This document shows positions 15,098-27,300 of a stretch of DNA of 32,042 bases, in pieces (positions within the stretch are counted from its first letter, which is position 1; every line of letters begins with the position of its first letter). Origin of the DNA: Gammaproteobacteria bacterium RIFOXYD12_FULL_61_37 (GTDB lineage Bacteria; Pseudomonadota; Gammaproteobacteria; Chromatiales; Chromatiaceae); contig MGZB01000029.1 of NCBI GenBank assembly GCA_001801995.1, positions 39,505 through 71,546 on the forward strand, given 5' to 3'. The notes beneath the pieces were generated by a model that did no database searches, was not told where the DNA came from, and was given only the letters and a program-made list of their open reading frames with translations. Both the position numbers and the translations under genes were made by a program.

Positions 15098-15304
15098 TCA
15101 GACGATAATCAACAACTGCAACTGCTGGGTGTTCGTATTTTCCAGAATCAGTGCTGTCTGCATTACGTTGGTGGTTGCGTCCCCATCGTAGACCAGGAGC
15201 GCGTCGGTGCCCGATCCGCTGTCGTCCAGGGTAAAAATGCCAGTGTTGAAATCCCCTTGCAGCAGGAAGTAGCTCTGGTCGCTGACCAGCCCCCCACTGA
15301 GGGG
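15098..15304 (-). repeat. C-terminal tail, fourth copy of the module tail unit
   Basis: The last 68 residues (SDQSYFLLQGDFNTGIF, TDALLVYDGDATTNVMQTAL, ending QLQLLIIV) match the tail units at 25400-25640, 22219-22468 and 18200-18430. As the C-terminus of an RTX protein this should include the type I secretion signal. Confidence 0.75.
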
Positions 15305-18300
15305 AGAGGCCATCTGGGTCATCTGTCCATCCTCAACCCCAGACCAGAGATAGAGCGAGTCATTCGAGTAGTCGAAGTCCCATACCCTATCTGCCACATT
15401 GAAGCCCGTGTTGGCAAAGCTGAAGGTGTCGCCAATATCCATACCATTGCTGTCGAGATCGGTAAAACTGACTGCCGTGGAATCCCCTTGTTCGAAAACA
15501 AACCCATCCCGGCCTGCCCCGCCAAGGAGAAAATCGGCTCCTACCCCACCTGCAAGCAGGTCATTCCCAGCACCGCCGTCAAGCATGTCGTTCCCCGCAC
15601 CGCCATCAAGCAGATCGCTCCCGGCGCCACTGTGGAGCGAATCGTCCCCCTCTCCACCCGACAACATGTCATCTGCGTCCCCGCCATCGAGATAGTTGTC
15701 TTGCGAATTCCCGATCAAGACATCCTTGCCCGATCCTCCCAGGGCGTTTTCTATCTGAACGCCATAGGCAATTCCCAGTCCGTCATAAGAAAGCAAATCA
15801 GCGCTGTTATAGATGTAGGCACCAACGCCGCTGAGGGAGCCTTCATTCAAATCGATCCATGATCCCTGGCTTTGATTCATGGCATCGATGGTATCGTTGC
15901 CACCGGTGTCCCAGATCGTCTGGAATACGGGCGCGCCCGCGTCGAAGCTGTACCAGGTGTCGCCCACATTCATCTCCGTTGCGCCGTACAACGTCTGAAC
16001 AGCGGCGATGTCGAAGAGCATGGGGGTCAAGGCGTAAACATATTGGAAGGTATTTGTTGCACCGTAAGAATAGTAATTGGAATCGTAGCTCATGACCGAA
16101 TTGAAAGCTGTCTCCAGCGTTAGGGGGAGCTTGGTCGAACCCTGGATGAAATCGCCTGTAACGCTGTCCTCGAAGGGGTGCTTCAGTCCCAAGGCATGAC
16201 CAACTTCATGCATGATTACGTTCTGCAAATAGACCATGTCGGTCTCATCTTTGGCTGAGACCTCCAGCCAGACCTGACCCTCGTAGCCGGTTGATCCGGG
16301 CATATAGGCCCAGGCGATGGCAAAATCGTCGGCCTGATTGGTTCCGCCAAAGACGAAATCGCCCTGGGCACCTGCTGCGGCCGGGGTGAAAACCACCTTG
16401 GCCACATCACCCCAGGACTCCAAGGCATTGACTGCCGCTGTCTTCAGCGTATCCGTATAAGACCAGGTTCCCGCTTGGAGTTCTTCCTGGGCACTGGGAT
16501 CGCTCGTTAGCGCACCCAGGAAGCTGTAGGTCAGGTGTACATAGCCATCCGAGTCCGCACTCCACTTGTATCCGCTGGTACCGACCAGGGAGTTCACTCC
16601 CTTCTGCACATCCGTCCCGTTCGCATACGAAATTCCCTGCGCAAGTGAATAGGTCTCGACAGGGGCGGGGGTGTTGTTGATCGCAGCATGAACACCGGAG
16701 CTGGCCGCGTCATTGCCCGCCAAGTCCTGAACGGCGGTGGCATCATTGCTGGTGGTCGGGTCGGAATACTGCACCGTTACCCTGTCGGTATTGCCGACGG
16801 GGGCGGCCAGGGTAAGGGTGACCGCATTGCCGGAAACACTGGCGCCATTCACCGTCACAACATTGTCGTTGACCTTGACCTCGAAGGCCCCCGCCCCCGG
16901 CGCTGCGCCCAGGGCCTCGTCGTAAGTCAGGGTCAGGGTATTGCCGTAGACTGTGGCGCTTTCAAGGATCGGCGAGGTGCTATCGGCAACAGCTATCTGC
17001 GCATCATTCACCCATGCCTGGCCAACATTACCCGCCGCGTCGATTTGCCTTACTTGAAGCTGGCTCGCCGGGTAAGTTCCGGCCGGTACGTAGAACCCCG
17101 TTCCACTGCCGGGGCTCCAATGGGAGCCGCCGTCCAAACTGTATTCCCAGGTTGCGTATAGTTCCGCCGTGACCCAGAGACGTTCACTATTAGCGGTATA
17201 TAAGGCTTCTGGAGCCGCAGGGGCCGTGAGATCCACCGTCAACGCATAAGGGGCAATTGCGACACCCTGATTCCCGCTGGCGTCCTCGACCCGCGCCGTG
17301 AAGTTGTGCAGCCCCTCCGTCAGGCCAGTCAGATTGAAACTCCATTTCCCATCTGCCCCATCCACGGCAGTCCCCAGCCGAGTAGCCCCATCAAAGACGA
17401 CCACATGTTCTCCGGCGGCACGCCCCCCGGCAACCGATCCGGTCAAGACCGGCGCCGTATCGTCGGTGGTAAGGCCATACGGAAAACTACCCGTTATGCT
17501 GCCGACATCATCCTCTGCGTAAGTGACCGTAGCTATACTGCCAACCCGGATATCGATAGTAACAGCCTGAGCCAAACTGCCCGCTTCACTGATATTACCT
17601 GCGACATCGACCTGCCTCGCCTGCACAGCGCCCTCAAGATAGATCTTTTCTTGCTGATAGAGGGTTGGTCCGGGCAGGACGAAACTCGTCCCCATCCCGT
17701 CAAGCCAGTTCTTACCGCCATCAAGGCTGTACTGCCAGGTAGCGCCTTCCTCCAGCCCAGTCACATTGATGGTGCCGTCATTGGTGATGCCATCGATGGC
17801 CGACACACCGCTATCAATCGCCAGGATTAGCCCCGGAGCTGCGGGAGGCGCGATATCACCGCCCCCCTCGCTGGAGTCATTAGTAACGGCGACGTTGATG
17901 GTCTGCTTGTCAGTCAGGATTCCGTCGGAGACCTGGACCTGGACCTCATAGTTGTTATCGCCACCGAAATCCGCCGGCGCCTCGAAGTCCGGCGCGGAAT
18001 TGAAGGTCAAGGCCCCGGACGTGCCATCGATGCTGAACGAGGACTGATCGGCGCCGCCGCTGATGCTGTAGATCAGGCCAGTGCTGTCCGCATCCGTGGC
18101 CGTGACGGTGGTGACGGCCGCGGTGTTTTCAGCGATGGACAGACTGGCGACATCGCCGCCGCCGTTGCTGGCAATTACCGGTGCCTGGTTGGTAGAAACC
18201 CCCGCAGAGCCGTTGAAGTAAAAACTGCTCATCTGATTCTGGGTAAGCTGGGAAGGCTGTATGCCCTGCACTACAAAAGCGGTCTGGATCACATTGGTGG

Positions 18301-21300
18301 TTTCGTCTCCATCATAGACCACCAGGGTATCAGCGCCGTTGGCGCTGTCGGCGGTGAATAGAGTGGACCCAGAGTCGTAATTTCCCCGCACCAGGAAATA
18401 TCTTTGGTCGGCGGCCATACCATCAAGGGGAGAAGATGGAATAAACGTATTGCCATTTCCGCTTCCCATGGCCCCAACTCCATAGGGCCCCATGATGGTC
18501 ACACGATCGCCATTCAGTCCGGCCACATCAAACCCGCTGCCGAGGATGATGTCAGTTGGAGCTAGGCTAAAACTGTAGGTATCACCATCACCCAGGCCGA
18601 TACTTCCCAAGTCTGCGAAGATAACGGGGGTTGAATCACCCTGTTGGAAATCGTATTCGTCCGCGCCAGACTCACCGTTCAACAGATCTGCACCAATACC
18701 GCCATAAAGCCAGTCCTCGCCAGCCCCGCCATTCAGGGTATCGTTGCCCCCCAAATTGCGCTCCTCCCAGATATCACCAGTCAGATAGTCGTCACCCTCT
18801 CCTCCATTCAGAACATCACTACCCATACCGCCCAATATGCCATTAGAGCCGGCATTACCAGTCAGGACATCATCACCGCCATGCGCGTCGAGGATATGGT
18901 AGTCCCCTGTCAAGGCAGATATATCGATAACCGTATTCTCCGCACCACCGATAGCGATACCGGCTTCATCCAGCGCAAACATACCGTTATCGGTATTGTT
19001 CTGGTTATCAGTGGCACCTTGCCCAGTCCTATCTGCCTTCGGTGTTATCAACAGGTAGTCGCTATAAGTCAACTCTCCCGTCCCCACCAGAACGAGGGTA
19101 GGGTCGTTCATATCCACTGCGGTAGAGATGTTAAGCGCACTTCCAGTGCCATTTTTTAGGATCGTTAGTCCTGAGAAATCAACAGCATTCACCGCCTCGT
19201 TGAACTGGAAAGTCAGTCCAGAGGAGGTCAGATACGCATCATTAACATGAGGGCCGATGCTGTCGGCAATCTGGATCAGGTCCTGGCCGGGCGTTGTACT
19301 TAGTGTGGCGGTGGCCGGAATACCCGTCAGAGCGACCAGGATATCGTCATCTCCGTTGCTGTGCTGGTATACGAAAAGGGGATCGATTATGGCATTACTA
19401 TCGGGATCGGGAATGCCTGTTGCGCGGAAGGCAACCGTGTCACCAACCTTGATGTTATTCGACAAATAACCGATAGCATCCTGGAGATTGCTGTTGGTAA
19501 TAACAATCACATTACCATCGGCATCATTGAAAGTAAGGACGCCCTTTGAAATGCTATGCCGCGCCAATCCGCCAACAGCCAAACCTCCAATTTCGGCTTG
19601 GTCTTGGGCGATCGTACCTGATGGCAGATCCAGCACATCGTTGGTGGTCGTTCCCGAGATATCAAATCCGGTGATAAGGTCGGGATCACTAATTTCGCTC
19701 CTGTAGTCCGTACCCACCACAACCCTGTCGGAAGCCTTTATGGCCTCGGCAAGGTCGAAAACATCAGAACTCCAGCCGCCAAACAGAGTGTCGGAACCCT
19801 CACCGCCAACATAGGTCGTACCGCCACCAGAATTGCTCAGATCAATGATATTGGAACCACCATCACCTATCACCATCCGCCAGGTTCTTAAAGTCCCAGA
19901 CAGCTTGCTGCCTGCTGCGTCGTTACCGGCGGCATCCTGGATGGCATTGACATCGTTGCCCGAGCTGGGATCGGTATAACTAAGTGTTACAACATCGCCG
20001 GGCATCTTGGACTGAGCCAGCCCGAGGATTACCTGGCTGCCATTCACTGACAGAGAACTAACCGCGACGTTCGAGCCGTTAATGGTGACTGCAAAGGCCC
20101 CTGACACAGGTGCATGGGCGCTATCCAATGGCTCGCTGTAATTCAGCTTCAGGCTATTGTTATAAGGCCACAACTCAGCATATTGCAGGACGGGTGCGTC
20201 CGGGTTGACCTCCGCCGCATCGGTCACATTGACTGCCAGATTCTGGCTATCAGCACGAACACCATCGGAGACCTGCACGGTCACGTCATAGACGTTGTTT
20301 CCACCAGTATCGGCAGGGCTCTCGTAGTCCGGCGCGGTGTTGAAGCGCAATTCGCCCGTGCTGCTGATGTTGAACAAACCGGCATCGTTGCCGCTCAGGC
20401 TGTAGGTCAGATCGGCTGCCAGGGTATCGGCATCACTGGCCGTCACTGTGGTAACAAAGGTGGTGTTCTCCGCCTGATCAATCGATGCGCTGTCGCTGCC
20501 GCCGTTGCTGGTGATGACAGGGGAGGCAAGAACAGTCCCCGGAATCGATGCAACGTATTCGTCTGCCCCGATGTCCATCCCGCCTCCCTGGGGACGGGCA
20601 TCACCCTCATGGTCGGTTATCGGCGTCCCCGCCGGGTTGATGCCGGCATCAATGGCCGCTGAACCGGACTGAAGGCTCAGATCGATGCTGCCTGTGGCGG
20701 TACTGACGAAACCTGGGTCACCGACGGCATCAAGTTCGCTGGCGATGCGCGCGTTGTCCGCGCTGCCCAGGGTCCCGTGCAGCAGGTTGTTTTCGATGAG
20801 GATGTTGCTGGCCGAGCCCGGCAAGGCACCAATCTGCCATCCACCGTTGTCGGCCACCAGGTTGTTATAGACGTGGAAGTCGCTCGATTGCTCGTTCTCG
20901 AAATAGATGCCGCCATACCAGTTAACGGCCACGCCGTTGTGGTAGAGGGTGTTATTGACGACCTGGATGTTGGTCAGCGGCTGGGAACCGCTGAAGCCGC
21001 TGTCCTGAGCAAAGGTAATGCCCGCGCTGCCGTTGTTATAGATCAGGTTGTTGCTGATCTCGACATCGTGCAGCAGCCCGCCCCGCTCGGAGCCAACATA
21101 GATCCCGGAACGGTTGCCGTCGTGGATGATATTCCCGGTCACCCGGATATTTCCCGTATCTGCATCCCAGGCGTCGATATAGATCCCCGGCCGATTGACG
21201 ATGTTGTAGATCTCGTTGCCGATCACCGTGACGTTCGTCGATCCCTGCTTGATGTCGATGCCTTCCCCGCCTGTGTCCCCACCGCCGTTGTCGTGGACCC

Positions 21301-24300
21301 GGTTGTTGCTGACGATCACGTTGTCGGCGTTGGCGACAGTGATCATCTCATTGGGGCCGCCGCGATTGGTATCGAACACCTCGTTACCGTCGATGAGGAT
21401 GTCCGTGGTGCGGCTGCCGGGGAAACCAGGCCCCGTCTTTGTGAAAACCTGGATACCCGAGGAATCGGTGTGGGAGACGGTATTGCCGACGATCTGGATA
21501 TGCTGGGAGTTCTCGACGTAGATGCCGATACCTTCCACGCCGTCATCAACATTACGGACGGTCAGACCCTCGATGCGGATGTATTGCTTGTTGGCGATGT
21601 TGATCAGGCCGCCAGAAAGAAGCTCGGCATTGCCACCGTCGATGATGGGCGTTGCGCCGGGGGCCGCCTGGATGGTGATGTAGTTGCCTGCCGTACCGGA
21701 ATTGGCGGGCTGGATCAGGGGACTGCTGGAAACGTCGTAGAGACCATCCATCACCAGCAGAGTATCGCCCGCCCGGAGTAGCGCCACAGCATCTTGCAAT
21801 GACCCGAAGGCATTGGCCTGGCTCGATCCATCCCGGAGGCCGGCCCCCGTGGTGCTGACATAGTAGATGTGACCAGCACCGCCCTCGACGGCATCGGTAA
21901 CCTTCACCGCCAGGGACTGGGTGTCGGTGCGTACCCCGTCAGAGACCTGGACAGTAACGTCATAGGTGTTGTCACTACCTGTGTCGGCCGGGGTTTCGTA
22001 ATTCGGTGCGGTGTTGAAGCGCAATTCACCCGTGTTACTGATGTTGAACAAACCGGCATCGTTGCCGCTTAGGCTGTAGGTCAGATCGGCTGCCGGGGTA
22101 TCGGCATCACTGGCCGTCATGGTGGTAACAAAGGCGGTGTTCTCCACCACATCAATCGAAGCGCTGTCGCCGCCGCCGTTGCTGGTGATGACGGGGGTCT
22201 CGCTGGTCGGAGGAGGTGAGGCAGATCCATTGAAATAAAGGGTGCTCCACTGCTCCTGAGAAAGCTGGGAAGGCTGGATGCCCTTGACGACGAAGGCGGT
22301 CTGGCTCACGCCGGTGCTTTCGTCGCCGTCATAGACCACCAGGGTGTCGGCGCCGGTGGCGCTGTTGGCGGTGAAGGCGCCTTTATAAAGGGGATTGGCC
22401 TCGCTGGACAGGTTGTAGTCGCCCCGAACCAGGTAATATTTCTGGTCGGTAACCTGGCCATCCACAGGGACGGACGGGGTGAAGGCGTTGCTATTCCAGG
22501 TCCCCGTCGGGCTCACGCCATTGGTATTGCCCCAGATATAGATGCGGTCGCTAGCCGGTCCGGTCACATCAAATCCGCTGCCGTCGATAACGTCCGTTCC
22601 AGCGTAGAAGCTGTAGGTATTGCCATCGAGGACGAATCCGGCGGAATCGCCCTGCCGGAACTCATATTCGTCCGCACCCGTGCCGCCATTCAGAAGGTCA
22701 ACGCCGATGCCGCCGGAGAGCTTATCGTTGCCGGCCCCGCCGTTCAGGGTGTCACTACCCCCCATATTGCGGTCATCCCAGCTATCGCCATCCAGATAGT
22801 CGTTACCTTCGCCGCCGTTCAGGGTGTCGTTGCCAAATCCACCATCCAGCCAGTTGTCGCCGACCCCGCCGGTCAGGATGTCGTCGCCGCCATCCGGATC
22901 GTGGAGACCGTAGTTGCCGGTCAGCCCGGAAAGGTCGATAACCGTATCCCCCGCGCCGCCGATAGCGACACCGGCCTCATCGGGATCAAACAGGTGGGAT
23001 TCGGTTTGGCCCTGATAATCGGTGGCACTCTCCCCGGTCCTGTTCGCATTGGGCGTGATCAACAGATAGTCGGTACCGGCCAGCACGCCGGTATTTACCA
23101 CGACCTGCGTGGGGTCGGCGCCATAAATCACCGGGTTGATAGTCAGCGCATCGCCCACGCCATTCTTCTTGAGCGTCAGGCCGGAGAAATCGACGCTCTT
23201 CACCGCCTCGTTGTAGTACAGCACCAGGCCGGTGGAAGACAAGCTGGCGCCATTGACCTGCGGCCCGGTGGTGTCGACGATCTGGATCTTGTCCTGGCCA
23301 GCCACCGTGCTCAGGGTCGCGCCGGACGGGATGCCGGTCAGGGCAATCAGGCTATCATCCTGTCCGAACTGATAGACGAACAGCGGATCGATGATGACGC
23401 TGTTGTTGGTTGGGTCGGGAATGCCGGTGGCGCGGAAGGCGACCGTGTCACCGACCTTGAGGTTCCCTAGGTAACCGATGGCATCCTGGAGGTTGGCGTT
23501 GGTGATGTTGACCGCAGTGCCACTGCTATTCCGGAAGGTGATGATGCCAGCCGCGATGCTGTGCTGGGCCAGACCACCGACAGGCACACCTGCCGTTATG
23601 CCCACATCACCGGCAATGGTGCCGGACGGCAGATTGAGCACATCGTTGGTGACCGTGCCCGAGACATCGAAGCCGGTGATCAGGTCGGGGTGCTGGACGC
23701 TGCTCTCGCTGTCACCGCCCACCACCATAACCGTGTCGGTGGATTTGGTGGTCTCGGTGAGGTTGATCTGGTCAGCGCCCCAGCCACCAATGATGGTGTC
23801 CGCCCCCTCGCCGCCGATGACAGTCGCCCAATCGCCACCGGGGCCGCTCAGGTCGATGAGATTGGAGCCATCGTCACCCAGCACCAGCCGCCAGGTCTTG
23901 GTGGTGCCCGACAGGTTGCTGCTGGCGGCATCGTTGCCAGCGGTATCCTGAATGGCATTGGCATCGTTGGCCGAGGAGGGATCGGTATAGCTGAGCGCCA
24001 CCGTGGCGCCAGACGGCATGGACTGCGCCAAGTTAAGGATGACTTGGCTGCCGCTGACCGACAGGGAGCTGATCGTGGCGTTCGTACCGTTAAAGCTGAC
24101 CGCGAAGGCCCCGATGAGTGGCGCGTGGGCGGCGTCCAGCGTCTCGCTGTAGTTCAGCGTCAGGGTATTGTTGCTGATCTCGGCGTATTGCAGGACGGGT
24201 GCGTCCGGGTTGACCTCTCCCGTCCCTTCACTCGGTATATAGCTCCCCACCCAATCCCCATCGACATCAAAGGCCATACGGAAGGTTTGGCTCTGGGCAC

Positions 24301-27300
24301 CGCCCGGACTGGAAATCCGCATGTGATCAAAGCCACCGACACCATCCAAATCCAAGGGAGTGATAAGCCCCTCCTCACTGGCACTGCTATCGCCGATCCC
24401 ATCAAAATGATCGGGAAGGCCATCGCCATTGGTGTCGTAGAGGTGATGTTGGGATGTGGCCCCGGTATTGCCCGCGCTGCCCAAGTAGGTGGGGTCGCTC
24501 GCCTTGGCTGTATCCCAGTAGAGATCCTCAAAGGTTTCATTGGTTGCCGGTTGGCCGACTGGGGTGCTGTCGAAGTCGATCTCCGGCAGTCCTTGGGTAA
24601 CGGGGAATGCTTGATCGTTGACGATAAAAGTTGTGCCCGCAGTCACATCCAGTCGGGTGGTCGCTGAGTTCACACCATTGACGGTCTGGAAGGCGCGCAG
24701 ATGGTGAACGCCAGCATTGCCATCGGTATGGAAGCCTTCAAAAATATAATTGCCGGTGTTCGAATCCAGCGCACCACCGCCAAGAATGAATTCACCGTTC
24801 GCATTCAGGGTGAAGGTAAAGGGACCCTCATCGCTAGTACCCTGCTGCCCATCATTGTCGCGATCATCAAAGAAACTGATCTGGGCATTGGGTGAGCCGG
24901 TGATCCTGAGCATTACCACGGGCGCGACATTGCCTGAATTCTGGTCACTACCCGTGGTCAACCCCGTGTCTACGGCCTGAAGCACGGCAATGGCAGGCGC
25001 GCCTGGGGTGTCACCGGGTGTGCTGCCAGTGTCGTCATTGCGGATGACCACCTGGGTCTCGCTGAACCCGAGGGTAGCCCCCGTCGGATTGGAGAGGCGC
25101 ACACCAAAAGGCTCGTCGGATTCGGGCGTGGTGTCGGCGGCCACATCGACGGTCAGGGTCTTGGTCGTCTCCCCTGCCGCGAAGCTGACAGAACCCGAGG
25201 CAAAGCTATTGCCGACAAAGTCCGCTGCGTCAACCGTTGGTGAGTTAGCGGACACCACGGACCAATTCACCGTGGAGGCGCCGGAGGTGTCACCGGTCCG
25301 GGTGATCTGGAAGGTGACGGTATTCGCGCCGCCGTTGTTGCCCTCCAGGACCGTCCCATCGGTGGTATGGGAGCTGATGGAGAGCGTCGGCAATGTCTGC
25401 CCGCCGCCGGTGCCATTGAGATAGATCTCACCCCAATTCGTCCCGGTCAACTGGCTGGGGAGGGTGTTCTGGATAACGAAGGCGGCCTGGCTGATGCCGC
25501 CGCTGGTGCCGTCGCCGTCATAGACCACCAGGGTATCGGCGCCGTTGGCGTTGTTGACGGTGAAGGTGCCCGAGTCTGTGGCGTCGTAACCGCCGCGCAC
25601 GAAGTAGTAGCCCTGGTCACTGACCAACCCGTTGGTGGGGACGGCGCTCATGAGCGCCGGGCTGTTCACGCCGGGAATGCCGGAACGCAGGTTGATGTGG
25701 TCACCGCTCCGGGGATCGTTGTTCTGTGCAACGACAGTAAAGCCGCCGCTGACGACATCGGCGCCGCCGGTGAAGGTGAAGATATCGCCATCGCTGACAC
25801 CGGTGTTGCCACTATCGGTAAAGCTCACCGAGGTGGAGTCGCTCCCGGAGAAACCCGTCGCGCCAAGTACCTCAGCGCCGCTTTGGGTAAACTCGAAATA
25901 ATCCGCGCCCGCGCCGCCATCGAGGCTGTCCGCCCCCGCACCGCCGGATAACCGGTCATTGCCCGCTCCAGCCAGGAGGGCGTCATTCCCTTCTCCGCCG
26001 CTGAGCTCATCCTCATTCGCGCTACCGGTCAAGGTATCGTTACCCGCTCCACCATCCAATTCATCCCCCATGGGATGGGCGGTCAGGATGTCATTGCCCG
26101 CGCCGCCCAGGATGAAGGCGCCGTCCCCTGTCAACATGGTCGAAAGATTTACGGTCGTATTCCCATCACCGCCAATAACCAATTGGTAGGAATCCCCCTG
26201 CCCGAACAGGTCCAGGGTATTGCTGTTACCGTCGGTGGCAGAGAAGGGGCTGGTGAGGGTGGCCAGGAGATAGTCACCACCTGCAACATCAAAGGTCGTA
26301 TTGGTCGTAACGGTGACCAGATTGCCACTGATGCCGATGCCATTGGAAGCAATGGCAATCGAGGTCTGGGTACCGTCGGCAGCCACCTTTTGCAGGCTGA
26401 TGCCGCTATAGTCAACGGCGATAACTGGTTCCGAGTAGTCGATCTGAAAGCCGTTGCTGGTCAGTGTTATTCCAGGGCCACTAGGCTCTGGTCCGGTGGT
26501 ATCGACGATCTGGACGACGTTCTGGCCCGCCGCATTGCTCAGGGTGACCCCGGTGACGCCTTGCAGCTCGATCATGTAGTCGTTGTCGATGTCCGTGCCG
26601 CCGCCGTCTTGGAAAACGAACAGGGAATCGGCCGTGCCGCTGTTATCGGTGTCGGCCTCGAAGGCAAGCGTGTGCCCGGCGGCATTGTCGCTGCGGAAGT
26701 TTCGTTCCAGATAGGTGGTGGCGTCGTTCAGGTTGGTGCTATCGATCAGCACGGCGTTGCCGCTGCCGTCCTTGAAGGTGAGGATGCCGCTCTGGATGCT
26801 GTGTTGGGCCAGGCTGCCCACGTCGATGCCATCGACATTGCCGTTGGGAGCGAGGATGTTGGAGGGCAGATTCAGGACATCGTTGTTATTGCCACCGGCG
26901 TCAGAGACATCGAAGCCGAGAACGGTATCGTAGTCATAGGGATGGCTACTGCTGTTCGTGCCTTCATCGGTCATTTGCGTCAGGGTATCGGTGGCACGCG
27001 CTGTTTCGGTCAGGTCGATGACATCCCTGCCCCAGCCGCCATTGATGGTATCGGCCCCTTCGCCACCGACGATGACATCGTTGCTGCCGCTGCCAATGAT
27101 CAGATCATCCCCGCCGCGCCCCTCGATGCGGCTCTGCCGGAAGCCTCTGTGATCGAGATCGATGATATCGGCGCCGTCGGTGCCGACAGTCAGTGTCCAG
27201 GCGTTGGTTGCCGTCCCTGATAGGCCGCTGGAAGTTGCGTCATTGCCAGCCGCATCCTGGATGGCATTGGCATCGTTGCCGGTGGTGGGATCGCTGTAGC

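Noticed and set aside
15520-15745. Tandem-repeat DNA that could suggest a CRISPR or satellite array
   Set aside because: The periodicity is that of degenerate 27-bp RTX codons in an open frame, without constant spacers.
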